64,000 bases of DNA from Strigamia acuminata (taxonomy: Eukaryota; Arthropoda; Chilopoda; Geophilomorpha; Linotaeniidae), in NCBI GenBank assembly GCA_949358305.1, contig OX442317.1, positions 5,026,186 to 5,090,185 of the forward strand, written 5' to 3'. Below the pieces are notes generated by a model. That model had not been told where the DNA came from, made no database searches, and worked only from the letters and a program-made list of their open reading frames with translations. Positions 20,750 to 33,143 of this stretch are shown in pieces. The stretch's first letter is position 1. Each line of letters starts with the position of its first letter. A program made the translations under genes and the position numbers.

Positions 20750-23700
20750 CTAGAATTGATTACCCAAGAGTTCTGACAATTCTTTTGATACCGATTCTTT
20801 ACTAGTTCGAATCGTTAAGCGATACATCTGAAATTAGAAAAAGTTAGTTTTAGTACATTTATATTATTATTGCACACATTTTGTGACTAAATTTCAGATG
20901 AATTTCAACAAAATTAGAGATAAATTAGAAAAAATTTCACAAAATTTGAGAAATTTGCAATTAATTCAGTCAAAATATGAGAAATTTTGAAGAAATCTGC
21001 AATAAATTCGGTCAAAATTTGGGGAATTTGCAGTAAATTCGATCAAAATTTGGGGAATTTGCAGTAAATTCGATCAAAATTTGGGGAATTTGCAGTAAAT
21101 TCGATCAAATTTTGGGAAATTTGCAATAAATTTGGTCAAAATTTGATGAATTTTCAATAAATTCGGTCAAAATTTGATGAATTTTCAATAAATTCGGTCA
21201 AAATTTGATGAATTTTCAATAAATTCGATCAAAATTTGGGGAATTTGCAGTAAATTCGATCAAAATTTGGGGAATTTGCAGTAAATTCGATCAAAATTTG
21301 GGGAATTTGCAGTAAATTCGATCAAATTTTGGGAAATTTGCAATAAATTTGGTCAAAATTTGATGAATTTTCAATAAATTCGGTCAAAATTTGATGAATT
21401 TTCAATAAATTCGGTCAAAATTTGATGAATTTTCAATAAATTCGGTCAAAATTTGATAAATTTTCAATAAATTCGGTCAAATTTTAAGAAACTTTACGAA
21501 ATTCTATTTGAGAAAATAAATAAAACAAAACAAACGTTCATAAAATCTCAAAGTATCTATTCAACCAAATACCATCCTAGAACTTGATCCCCAATTCAAG
21601 TTTAGGATGACACCAATTGCAACACAAAAATTCCTCCCACTCAACAAACCCTGCAATCACACACCTGAGCTTGCCGATTAGGTTCCAACCGAAGCAAACA
21701 ACCAATCTGCGTGGAACGCATGTGAATGATTCCAGCACAAACAAAATTGTCTGGATTCGGATCCACACCTTCCAATAGTTGAATGCCAAACCCTAATAAC
21801 TAAAACCACAAAAATAAAAAAATTAACACCTCATCTAAAACCATCAATCAATCCATACTTTAGCTTTGGCCATTTCACTATCCATTGGTTGCACTGCTTT
21901 GAAAATTCGTTGTACCTCTTGATTAGCACTGAAAAAAAATAAAACAACAAAATAAATAAAACAAAATCAAAAATTCACACTTTTTCAAACACAAAAACCT
22001 GCTCAAATTCTTCCATCGCGCAAAAAATGATTCGGAGTTCATTTCCGTTGGTTCGAAAAACTTGTTAATAGTTATGGGAAGTTTTAACGACAACTGCTGT
22101 GGAAGGTTGTTGTACGTGAACTGAACGTTCATCAAGGGAAGCTCCGAAAAGTCTTCGATGCACTCAGCATTTATATATTGCTGAACTTGCGCACCAGCTT
22201 CGATCGTCGTTTCAGCCGCCTTCACTTGCATATTCAGCTGTGCCGAATTAATTAAAGAAATCAATTTTAAAACAATTTCATCAATTTCGATTTTTAAAAA
22301 AAAAGGATATTTGTAGCTAAATCTCCGTGCGTCACCACATCCGCACTAAATCCACTAAAGGTAACCGATGTTTTATTGCCGTAAAACAGCGCAATACGTC
22401 CGAGATTTTGCCGAAACTCCGCCTTCACACCGATCTGCAGCAACTCATTCTCGAATAAAACTCCGTTATTCTTGCACACAAACCTGCAACAACAAAAAAA
22501 CGCAAAATTTAATTCAAAAAATAATTTTGTAAATTTTGTAAAAATTAAATTTTACTTTTTAAGATGATCTTCAACCGCATTCGTTCCATTATTAGCCACG
22601 TTGTTCGTAGCAGGGCCATACGGGTCGCCGAAAACATCGACCAACATATCCGTGTTACTTAAAGGTTTTGTTGGGGGAAGTGAGGGAGGGGTAGACAAAC
22701 CGAGAAGATCAGCGGAAGTGACGCTACTGGGAGTGGCACTCTATTTTTCCCCAAAAAAAAATTAAAAATTAAAAAATTAAATTTTTTTAAATTTAGTTTT
22801 ACCTCCACATGATCACCATGCGAAGAATTGATGACCGGCATCTTATGTTCCTTAACATCACTTTCGCTGACTCGTCCGGGTTTCTTCTTCTTCAGTATGG
22901 CCAAAATAGACGATTCTCTTTCAGGGAATGGCGGCATTTCTTCGAGAACAGTTGCCAACACATCGGTTGATGCGATCGAACTGAGTTGCAGATACTCCGA
23001 AGCTCGTTGCTGGAGCTCGGCGTCGGCGCTTCTTAGGTTGTTGTCACTCGACAAGACGTCCTGGATCGTTTGCTTGATCTCGGGGAACAGATTGACAAAT
23101 TTGATGTATGTCGATAAGAGCAAGGCGCGTGTAGTCGCTGAACATAGGTGATACTTCGAGTGTAGCAATTGGAATTGAACGATTGGACTAGAACGTTGAT
23201 CTCCAGCGATTAAATTGCCAAATTCTCCTAAGATGTATCCGCCGACTTTCACCATGTTCTCGTGACACGCTGGCGCTTGGAGGGTCTCGAAAACCGTCTT
23301 AGCAGCATATCCTTGAACATCTTCTCTGTTCACGACGATTTGAATGACGCGATACCAGACTTCCTCGCTGACGTAATCACCGGCTATCCGAATTAGATTT
23401 AATATCACATCCACGTACCATGTGTAATCGGTCGCGTATTTCTCCGCTAAAATTGCTACTTTGAGCACCTACATCAACATTTTTACAAACATTTAATTCA
23501 GTTTTTGCTTCATTAAACAAGTGGCGCATTACCCATTACCAAAAATAACATTTCTCCTCGTTTTGGCCTAAAAATGATATTTTTTGCACCTTTTGGGCCT
23601 AAAATATTATATTTTTGCACGTTTTGGGCCTAAAAAATGTCATTTCTGTAAATTTTTGCAGGTTTTGGGCCTAAAAAATGTTATTTTTGTACATTTTTGA

Positions 23701-25863
23701 CCCAAATACGACATGTTTAGACGTTCTTGGGCCAATAAAATGCATTTAATTTTATTCTTTTGGATAATGCGCCACAGTAACAACGCACCATCTCCTCTCG
23801 AATCGAATAATCAGCCGTTTCCAAGTAGTTGAGCATCTCCTGCACAATTTCTTCGGCATTGGTCTTGTCGCACATGGCATAGAGCAAGTCGACGGCTCTT
23901 TGGCGTACCGATACGTCCCGTTCGGTTTTTAGCGCAGTTACAACCGTCTCCTGGTGTTTCTTAACAGCTTCATGAGAAAATTCCGAAGTTGCCAACACAC
24001 ACATGCTCTCAAGAGCCAAATATCTAAAAATAAATCAACCACTGCTCATTAGTACCCTCAAAATGTTCAAATGTTTGCCAATTACCGCAAATTAGTCTCG
24101 CGATGCTGTAAAAATTGTCCGAGTTGATTACAAGCACGAACTAGCAATTGAGGTTCGCTGTCCATATGAATGATTAGACTGATGGCTTCGAACAGCACTG
24201 CATTCTTGGCGTTCGAGTGCTGCACCTTTTTCGATTTTGGCGGCTCCTGCGCCTTGTTGAGTATGGTTTCGAGACATTCGGTAAGACGCCCGCGTACCCC
24301 TGGATCCTCTGAAACCACCACACAACACATACACATAAATTCGGGCAATCGTTTACAAATAAATCTCACAAATTAGCGATTAATTTAAGCAAATGTAAGT
24401 GTGAAATTTTGCTCGATAATCATCCTTACCAGTTATTTCTACATTTAACAGTTCCGTGCGCAAAAAAAGCAACAAAGTGCAGACAAAAATGTCATTCAAT
24501 AAGACACACAAATTATCAATCAATAAATAAATAAACAAACACTTAGAAACCACAATAAATGATCATTTTAAGACCTATTTCAATTTTCTACATTTTCATT
24601 CTTAAAATGATCCTTTTTGTGCTGCAGCAACCACAGAAAAAATTGTCACGACTGTGAAAAACGTATAGACAACCTGGAGGAGGATAATTCTGAAGTAGAC
24701 GCAGAAGTTTAACCGAAAGCCACGGAGCAGGTACAAAATAATATGTATAATCTTGTAGGTCTGTGTAAGAAGCTGTCACGATCTTCCAAAAAGAAAAAAG
24801 AAAAATTTTTTAAATTAAAACTTCCAAATTTTCAACTAATCTTACTCTGCTCAGTCGTGAAACAGCTAATGAAACACATCCCTTATATTCATCAGGGTTT
24901 TTCTTCACCAGCGCATCTATCAAACTCGTAGCTGCTGTAACTACACCCTAAAACATCAACTAATAAATTTTACGCAACTGGAAACATAAAATTCCAGTAC
25001 GCTACCATATGTTGATCGTTGAGTAAATGAATAATCCTCGAAGTCCACTCACCGCTCGGGATAATCTCGGGCGTGGTTCTGAATAAGCGCAGTAAACACA
25101 GCGCCGCTCCTTGCTTTACCACGTCTATGGTATCCCTGAAAAAAAAAAATATTTTTTTTTTAAAATAAATTTTATAATTTTTAATTTTTTCTTTTTACCC
25201 AGAAATGAGTAGCTTCGGAATTTCAGTCCCGAACGCCTCAGCCATCTCTTTGCTCCCGATGTTGGCGATGCATTGAAGAGCCAAGTTCACGTGAATTGGA
25301 TTGCGACTCGACAAATCGTTGCGAATTGACTGAACGATTAAACGCAGCAAGTCACTGTTTGCGTTCACCAGCACTGAGATGAAAAGATAGCCCTAAAACA
25401 CACGTAAATGGTTAAATATTAACGTTTTACTCGTCTTTTCTTTTGAATATCAAAACTTGCAATTTGTTTCTCGGTGTATTTGTTTGATGATAAAAGATTT
25501 ACAGCTTCCATGTGACCAAAATCAATGTCGTGACCGAGAAGAAAAATAAACAATAACTTGCACACGTATTTCTTCTTTTGATATCCATCTAATGTTTTGT
25601 CTCCTGCAATTGAAACCAAATAAAAAAAATTAAAATAATTTTATTTTATTCTATTTTTCGATTCGTACCTTTGAATTTCGACCGAATATTCGCCAGTTCC
25701 TTGTTAATTCGTTTGATTTCGGCTTCCTTGCTTTTACCTGAGTTCAAAAACAAATTTTACCAATTTATATTTCATTTTTTAATTTTTTTTTATACTTACA
25801 ATTTCTAATATCTGATATAAACACGGCTAAGCCGCGCATTCCATCACCTCGTACAGCTGGCAT
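20750..25863 (-). CDS. AP-2alpha: AP-2 complex subunit alpha (alpha-adaptin)
   Basis: Sixteen exons (5' to 3'): 25863-25800, 25737-25669, 25603-25461, 25392-25199, 25135-25006, 24947-24846, 24782-24674, 24308-24086, 24023-23789, 23468-22803, 22740-22556, 22483-22311, 22239-21999, 21928-21859, 21799-21665, 20827-20750; 938 residues, the normal length. Large clathrin adaptor subunit that binds membrane PIP2 and cargo at the plasma membrane and recruits accessory proteins through its ear. Seen: basic N-terminal [15 protein letters not shown], the solenoid trunk ([39 protein letters not shown]), a short hinge with DLLGL resembling a clathrin box, and the appendage ending [11 protein letters not shown]. 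Two introns are non-canonical: intron 3 is GC-AG (donor GCAAGT) and intron 12 is AT-AC with U12 signals. The last intron holds a minisatellite. Conservation is very high throughout. Confidence 0.97.
20990..21490. repeat. 31-bp minisatellite in the last AP-2 alpha intron
   Basis: Repeats of about 31 bp built on TCAAAATTTGGGGAATTTGC / AGTAAATTCGA. Two variants (GGGGAATTTGCAGT and GATGAATTTTCAAT) occur in runs, and the whole run order appears twice, so a higher-order duplication of about 240 bp has occurred. Confidence 0.9.
22240..22310 (-). promoter_or_regulatory. AT-AC intron with U12-type splice signals (AP-2 alpha intron 12)
   Basis: Transcript-sense 5' end ATATCCTTTTT matches the U12 donor consensus; the 3' end is CGGCAC; TTTCTTTAAT, close to the U12 branch consensus TTCCTTAAC, lies about 12 nt before the acceptor. 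Only this AT-AC removal keeps the frame (phase 1) and gives a gapless match to recalled mammalian alpha-adaptin around GDLATKLNMQ. Confidence 0.85.
23541..23760. repeat. TTTTGGGCCTAAAAA repeats in an AP-2 alpha intron
   Basis: Four to five imperfect repeats of about 45 bp containing GGGCCTAAAAAATG and TTTTTGCA. Similar GGCCTAAAAT blocks occur at 61370-61490. Confidence 0.6.
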
Positions 25864-27425
25864 TTTAATAATTTCTTCAAATTTTGAGATAAAAACTCTA
25901 AAAAAAAAAAAATTTTAAAAAAAAATTATTAAACCAATAAATTAAATGTTAATTAAGCCGGAGATGAAAATTTCTAATCAACCTCAACAGGAAAGAAATG
26001 AAAAATGCGCAGTGGGGAGGTCACTGATCCAATCCAGAGTCCACTCAATCAATTTTGTTAAAAATTCTCAACACACTCACTCAAAATTCTCACTTAATTC
26101 AAAACCTCAACAAATTGCATTTAACCGATTGTGAATTGCATTATTTCATTTCTGTTCAACACTTTGAAACACGATATTACGCTTATCTATTCACTTGACG
26201 AATATCACGTGGCTGTCAAAAACCGTTTGCATTTAAATTCAACAAAATATTCATTTAAAATTTAAAAAACAATTCGTTAAAATGCAACCACAGTTCAGTG
26301 TTACACACCTTTTTACACACAAAATGATGGGGTATTTTAATTCTATTAATTCGGCGTGCAGCTATGAAAAATATGTGTTATTTCTGACTATTCACGCCCA
26401 TTTTCAGTGCGAAATTCGTTTCATTTCAAGTTTCACATTCATTAGTCAATTAAGCCTAACTGCTATTGAGATGTACTGAAGGTGGTTGAAATTTCGCCCA
26501 ATTTTTGTTGTGCGTTCAAAATACCTTTTGTGCGATAATTGGTGTTCCTATGTCAGTTCTTGCTTTACCTTTATAATCGTGGTTACGGTAGGTGGTCTAG
26601 TTTTGTGTGTAAAAAATTCTAAATATCTTCAAAGCCGATGCGCCGACTTTGCTTATCGTCGTCAGCCATGAGAAATCGCGTCCGGTTACGAGATTAATAC
26701 AACACCCACTAAATTGAAAGGAGAAAAAAAAATAGGAAAGATAAATAAATTAGAACGTGTCGAATAATTTCGGACGAATATATTTCGACAAATTAAAATT
26801 GATGTGTACATTTGAGTACCGTAATTCAAAACCAGTCGGCAACTAGCTTAAGCAGATTTCTCACAATCTCAGAATTGGATCCATAACGATGACGTAACAA
26901 TCTTTCATTTTGTCGTTTGCGGGCTGATAAATTCATACGTAGTACCTAAACTCTGATTTAGCAACGATCAATAAATGTATTTTTTGACCTTTTCAAAATT
27001 CCTTTTCCCGTAAAACATATATTTAGTTTTGCAATTTGTACTTCACGGCAATAAAACGAGAATTTTAATATGTTTTTTACGACGACTCATAAAAATATAT
27101 ATAAATAAAAATTATATTTATTGTTAAATATAAATAAATAAAATGACCTTCCTGCAGATCCAACTTGTGTGTGTTTTTATCTCGTTCCATTTCTATTTCC
27201 TTTCCATGCACTAAAGAAATTAATTCTGGAAAAAATGCAGACATTCAAAAAATATGAAATAAATATTACAGACGACAATTACATAATTTGAAACTTTATT
27301 TTTACTTTGGGCATCAAGTGTAAAATTAATTTATTTCTTTGTACGAAGAAACTTTGGCAAAAACTAAAGACAAACTAAATTTAGGCCATACCCCATCAAT
27401 GTAGGTGGTGCCATCTTTTCTCCAC
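25864..27425. other. AP-2 alpha upstream and Mlp60A upstream spacer
   Basis: Divergent intergenic region. Contains an AT-rich stretch and several short frames without features. No RNA gene or repeat was identified. Confidence 0.4.
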
Positions 27426-27431
27426 TTATTA

Positions 27432-27437
27432 TATAAA
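27432..27437 (+). promoter_or_regulatory. TATA box, likely Mlp60A promoter
   Basis: TATAAA in the context TTATATAAAACTCGC, with no other plus-strand gene nearby. It implies a non-coding first exon near 27465 and a long 5' UTR intron ending at the acceptor at 29578-29579, 6 nt before the Mlp60A ATG. A further candidate UTR exon is 28500-28560, bounded by TTTTTGCAG and GAG/GTAAAG. Confidence 0.55.
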
Positions 27438-29318
27438 ACTCGCAATCTGCAACATTTCACATTTCCGTACTACAAACCACTGATATTCTTATCACATCTC
27501 ACCAACAGTCAACCCATTTATTTATTTCCAATACAAAAATAAAATAAAAACAACAATTTCAATTTTCCACGAAAAAAAAATTAAATTTCCTCACAAAAAA
27601 AAAATTAAATCAAATTAAAAATAAAAATAACAAAATTCCTCTTCATCTTTACGGATCTAAACAAACCAGAAATTACATTGACCGAAACCCGTTAAAATAA
27701 TTTCCGACACTCATCCACCCACATCGAAATTCTTACGTCATGAGTCGTAAAAAGTTAAATTTAAATCAACATAACTTTCTATTTAAAGACTTTCAGTATC
27801 ACGTTATACAAATTAATGCCCACCACTCACCCTGACCCTGAAAAATCATGTTATCTAATTTTAATAAAGGAAATAATCGTTTCTCGCAAAATTTCCAAGC
27901 GCAAAAAGTCTGTTACCATGTATGGATCGATGACGTTTTGCAGGAAAAGTGCCATATAACAGAATGTCCCTACACTTCCGGTTTGAAAGACGCTAAAATA
28001 AACAAGTTTGTGTTTTTATTTAAGGATTTTTCAGGGTCTGTTTCCTATTGAAAGAGTTTGTTATATACCATCACTCACTTGTCAATGTTATGTCTGTTGT
28101 ATACGTTTCTGCACGTTGCACAAAATTGGTTAATACTAAATTAATAAAAAATAAAAAAAATAAATATTTCAAAAATTTTGTTTATTTCATCTTTGGATTT
28201 TTGTGCATTGGAATTTTGTATAGCAAAACTGAAATTGATATTTGTTGGTTTTACTCGCTTAATGAGCTTTAAGCCTCGTGTAAATTTTGGTACGAATCTT
28301 TCCACTGACAATAATTCTGTCAGTTTTGGAAAAAAGTTCGCCAAAAGGTTCTCTTTTTTTGAAAATACAGCGAAAATTGTTGAGAGATGAGTGCGTCGTT
28401 GGTGGAAAGCGCGTAGGTGTTTTGTGCGCATGCTCAGAGGATGTAGTTTCGTGTGCAAAATTCAGAATAAAATTGAATCACGCCCTGTAAATTTTTGCAG
28501 AGTTCTACCTTCCACTCGCGCAATAAGGAGTATACACCATCTTCTTATCAACAACTAGAGGTAAAGGCAATTTTTTCTTTTTAATATTTCACCTACAAAC
28601 TTAAATTTATAGCTTTAAGTTAAAACTTTTCTATTAAATGAAATAATTCAAAATTTAAAAAAAAAAAGATTTAATTGTTCGTTTTATATATTTTTTTAAA
28701 GATAACTAAGATTTTAAATGGCAGAATAAATTTAAAGGTCAAATTACAATTACTTCTGACATTTAATGAGGGAACATCCAAAGATATCAATTGCAAACAA
28801 AAGAAAATGTTTATCTAACAACGTCACATAAATTTGTTTAGAATTTAAAATAAATAAAAAAGGTGATAAAGAATTCCAATTGCACTCAACTGTAACAAAA
28901 GACCTAAAATAATTCATTGAGAAATCTAAATTAAGCCAAGCAGGTATTTGGAATACGGTCAAAATGCGTTTTCAAGAGGTCACTTGTTCGCACGAGCTGC
29001 GGTTTAAAATTACCGCCCAAAATTATCGTCATTTAATCTCACGAGTACACATTATTGCATTGCGAGATTGAACAATTGTGACGTCAGAAAGAACTAACAT
29101 GGCGATGAAAACGATAGCTATCACTTTAAAAAAAATCAGAATTAAGATGAGATAGACTCTGCTATTAAAAAGTGATTACAGTGAAGGGTAGTTTTCTAAC
29201 CTTTTTAATTACCGTCATATAAAAATAGAAATAACAGTTGGAAATGAGCCCAAGAATTTTGGCGCAGCCAAATAAGGTGCTGGATCGGCGCTCGCTTTGC
29301 GGTCGCGACTCGCGTGGG

Positions 29319-29328
29319 CTAAAAATAG
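29319..29328 (+). promoter_or_regulatory. MEF2 consensus site in the Mlp60A leader intron
   Basis: CTAAAAATAG fits the MEF2 consensus exactly and lies about 260 nt upstream of the Mlp60A start codon. Fly muscle LIM genes are MEF2 targets (established knowledge); action here is inferred. Confidence 0.55.
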
Positions 29329-29585
29329 GTCATCGATGCATTTTCGCCGAAAAAAAAGAAGAAAAAACTTGTTTTGAGGTTGTAATTCAAGAACAACTCC
29401 CAAATAACGACACGTAAGAGAGCCCAAACATGGAAGAGGTTATTACCCCGCGCTTTCACTTTTTTATTTTTATTTTTATTATTTTTTTAATTTAATTTTT
29501 AGATTTTTTTTTTTTTTAATTTTTATTTTTTTTTAAATTTTTAAAATTTAATATTTTTTAAAAAAATTTAATTTTCAGACGCAAG

Positions 29586-30208
29586 ATGCCTTTCAAGCCA
29601 GTTGATCACCCGAAGTGCCCAAAATGCAAAAAATCCGTGTATGCGGCTGAAGAGAAAGTGGCCGCTGGTCAGAAATGGCACAAGATGTGCTTCAAATGTG
29701 GTAAGATTTACCACCCAAATTAATTAAATCCATACTGAATTTACCTGCACTTTAAACGTTAATTATAAGTCGAGAAGATTTTTGCCTAGTCGAGATAATT
29801 GAAGCATTGAGCAATGGCCAAGTCACTTATCACTAACATGAAATGTAAACAGTTTAGAAATCATTAAAAACGTGTATAAAAATAACCTAAATGGAATGGC
29901 ATTGAGGCCATTACATGAGATAACACAAAAATTGAGCAATGATCGATTCAAAACCCAATAAATCCCCAAACAACTCTAACACCAATTCATAAATTTGAAT
30001 AATTTGACTATGTGTTATTATTTCTATCGAAGGAATGTGCAACAAATTGTTGGACAGCACAAATTCCGCTGAGCACGAGGGAGAAGTTTACTGCAAACAG
30101 TGCCATGGCCGGAAGTTTGGTCCAAAAGGATACGGATTTGGTGGCGGAGCTGGTTGTTTGAGCATGGACACCGGATCTCATCTAGGCCTAACAGGAGATG
30201 CGCCGTAG
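29586..30208 (+). CDS. Mlp60A: Muscle LIM protein, single LIM domain (Mlp60A-like)
   Basis: Two coding exons, 29586-29700 and 30033-30208; 96 residues. A single LIM domain follows [11 protein letters not shown]: zinc ligands C11, C14, H32, C35, C38, C41 and the CKQCHGRKF pair, then the family glycine-rich box [14 protein letters not shown]. The protein binds actin/Z-disc partners in muscle (family knowledge). The reading stops at CCG TAG (30206-30208). The same TAG lies in GTAGGT, a possible donor; splicing from 30204 to an acceptor before 30264 would replace the end with PPQ and a stop after two more codons, so both forms end similarly. The intron splits the glycine after Cys38 (phase 1), as is usual for LIM genes. 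The upstream TATA box and MEF2 site fit a muscle gene. Confidence 0.9.
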
Positions 30209-30735
30209 GTTAATGTTTTGCATGTTGTTTTTCTCGTTCTGATCGATTTTATTGGTTTTACAGCCCACAGTAAGATCCTTTTCGAATTCCCCTCGCGCCT
30301 TGAAGTAAGTTTACACACAAATTTACGCGAGTTTACACAAGTTTTGTTTATTCTACAGTTTATTTTTGCTCGTACATTTTCTAGAAACAAAACAATAGGA
30401 CAAGTATGGCATTTTATCGACTTCAAATTAAAATATTTCATCATTTAAATTAAAAAAAAAATTGTTTAATTTCTTTTTTACGACATTTTGCTGGATCGCG
30501 AGGATGCTATTTGTATTTTCGAAACTATTGTATCGTAGAATTTTATTTACTGCTTAAATTGAAAATTGGAAGTCCCTCCGTTTTAGGAGAAAAGAAATTG
30601 AAAAATTGAAAAATTTTTTGGTTTAAAAATTCGAGGGATGGATTTTGTTCAAAATTTGACAAATTGAAAATAAAAAATAATTTGAATTTTTATTATTGAC
30701 CTTATAAGTATTTATTTTTTTCATCCATTAATAAA
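30209..30735. other. Mlp60A 3' UTR and convergent spacer
   Basis: Includes the possible terminal micro-exon of Mlp60A at 30264-30273. No other feature seen. Confidence 0.4.
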
Positions 30736-33143
30736 TTATTGTTCCGGTTGATCTCTGAAACGGATAACATGGAAATCTCTAGGTAAATTACTGCAATATT
30801 ATGACATACCTCGACATTAAATGACCAAAAGTAGACATGGCTTCGTCTATATCAACATAACAGCCTTGCAGATGCCTAAAAATAATTTTATTTAAATATT
30901 TTAATATTTTAATATGTAAAAAAAGAAAGAAAAAAAACCTTTTCACTTGTCGAGCATCGAAAGCAGTTCTTCCGTGCAGAACTCTTCTGTTATTAAAAGC
31001 AACCAAGTCTCCAGGAACCAAATTAAAAACCAATTCACAACCGGGGTCACGCAATTTCTCACTGAATAGCCTGTGTAATAAAAGACATAAATCAATACGA
31101 CATTTTTAAATCGCGATCATAAAATGCTTCGTTTCATTAACGACCACATAAAATAAATGCTAAAAGTCGTGTTTGACTTGTAAAATAATTATTTACAAGT
31201 AGAAATAATCTTTTTAAATAAAACTTTAACGAATTTATCTCGAATTTCGAGTCTCCAAAGAGACACACAAAACCAAACAGCTGTTTCCAGTTGTGTTTAC
31301 ACAGCTGCAATATTTTTATAAATAAATAAACAAACATTAAAATATTGAATTTTATTTTTTTGTGGAATTAAATTAATATTGAATGATTATAAATTGTACC
31401 TGTACGCGTGATAAAATGGTAAAACAAGATGAGATGGTGTTTGTACGGGTCCCATAGTACGGTTGTTGTAATGAATTTCCGTAACATCATCTTGTTTATC
31501 GGTGCAAATGATAGGCCAATACTGGCTATACTTCAACTAAATAAAAGAGAAAAAAAATACTAAAATAGAAAAAACTAAATGAATAATTTACTATTTTTAC
31601 ATTCTTATTTTTAATGCTGAATTTGAGCGGAGTCGACGACAAGATGTGAAAAGCCGCCGGTTGATGCGTCTGCAACCATTTCGCCACATGAAATCCATCG
31701 ACAAAAAAAGATTTGCCACCCGTGTCTCCCAGACTTTCTGACGCCAGGCAATGCAGCAGTTGCAAACCGGGTGATTTTTCCCTGTAATTGAGATCAGTGT
31801 GCAATTCGAGTCTTCGACCCGTATACGCCAAATGAGCATTCGGGTCCGGTTCACACAACACATCAAATGTGATCCCATAACTCGTTTCCTTGACATAAGC
31901 GAACCGCTTAACCACCTTTATGATCTCGTCTTTGACTGTCGGAACATCTAAAAATTAAAAATAACATTTAATCTTTCGTTTACAAATGGTGAAAACTCAA
32001 AACATTACCGCGGATTATAGCGAATCCATATCGCGCGATCATTTGCAGATAGAGGGCGAGCCCCTCGTCTTTTTCCATCACTTCTCTGTAGGAAATTTCG
32101 GGGAAGTTTTTCCATATTAAGGTTCTGTCCCACACGACCGAGGGTTCTGTGTAGTGAACGGTTTCCTCCGATAGGTCAAACGTGTCCTGGGCGAAGCACA
32201 ATCCATGCTTGTGAAGCCTTAAATGGAGGAATTGCGGAATTAAGAAATAATGCGGGTAAAAAGTAAGGTTTTAAAATGAAAATACCCCAAAAAAGATTCA
32301 AAAGTAAATGTCTTATTCGTAAAATAAGCTTAACAGCATTGCGCTGTGTCATACCAGGCTGCACCATACACACTGCGGTGATCGTCGTCTCCAAGTTCAT
32401 TTGCGGGCCAGTCAACCGCAAGATCACCGTCGGAATTCACTTCGAGTGATTTGGGTTTGATGCTGGCTGAGATGAGAGGAGAATCGAGAAGTTTTTGCCT
32501 GGTTTCTGGGTGAATACATCGTGTGCACACGCAATTGTCCCGCAACTAAGCAATGAGTCAAAACAAAAGAAAATTACAATTGTGCTGCTCCTGCGACTTC
32601 ACTGCACGACATTTTAAAATAGTTATGTAATTTTGCAAATCAAATTTAATGAAATAATTTAATTTAATCGGCCATTTATCTTATCTGATTTTTTTTGTCG
32701 GGATTGATTGGCATTTAAAAGTGGCCGATAAAAATTTAGAAAATTCCATTCCACCAATTTTATATATTAATTATTAATTATTAATTTATTTTTTTTTTAA
32801 ATTTAAAATTTTAAAAATTAAAAATTAGAAAAAAAAAATATTTACCCATATATATTTGAAGTCACAACTTCTGTTATCACTGAAAATGATTTTAGTTGAT
32901 TGGGATGTCAATGGCATTGCCGAATTGATGGTTAATTTTTGATCTTGTTTTAAAACAGACGCGGTTGCTGTACTCCATGCTACAATTCATTAATTTTAAT
33001 TATTTCTACACTTATTTAGAACGCAATAAATTGTTTAAAAAAATACCATTCTTACCTCTGGTGTTCAAATGGCGCATCACGGTAGAGTGACATGTCGATT
33101 TAATCAGGTTACTGAACAACTTAAACCCACCTGTAACTGCCAT
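30736..33143 (-). CDS. Gamma-butyrobetaine dioxygenase-like enzyme
   Basis: Nine exons (5' to 3'): 33143-33056, 32979-32846, 32545-32355, 32217-32009, 31947-31601, 31536-31400, 31070-30939, 30875-30810, 30778-30736; 448 residues. Fe(II)/2-oxoglutarate dioxygenase of the BBOX1/TMLHE family, acting in carnitine synthesis. Seen: N-terminal zinc-type region LRDNCVCTRC, then the catalytic fold with iron ligands in LELHTDLN (about H257, D259) and RVLHGR (about H401, with R403 for 2-oxoglutarate), and GLQLLHCL in between. It looks more like gamma-butyrobetaine hydroxylase than trimethyllysine hydroxylase, but substrate cannot be settled from sequence. About 65 leading residues are basic and Ser/Thr-rich, a possible mitochondrial presequence. 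A non-coding first exon with donor near 33548 splices to TTTACAG just before the ATG. All catalytic residues are present. Confidence 0.92.
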
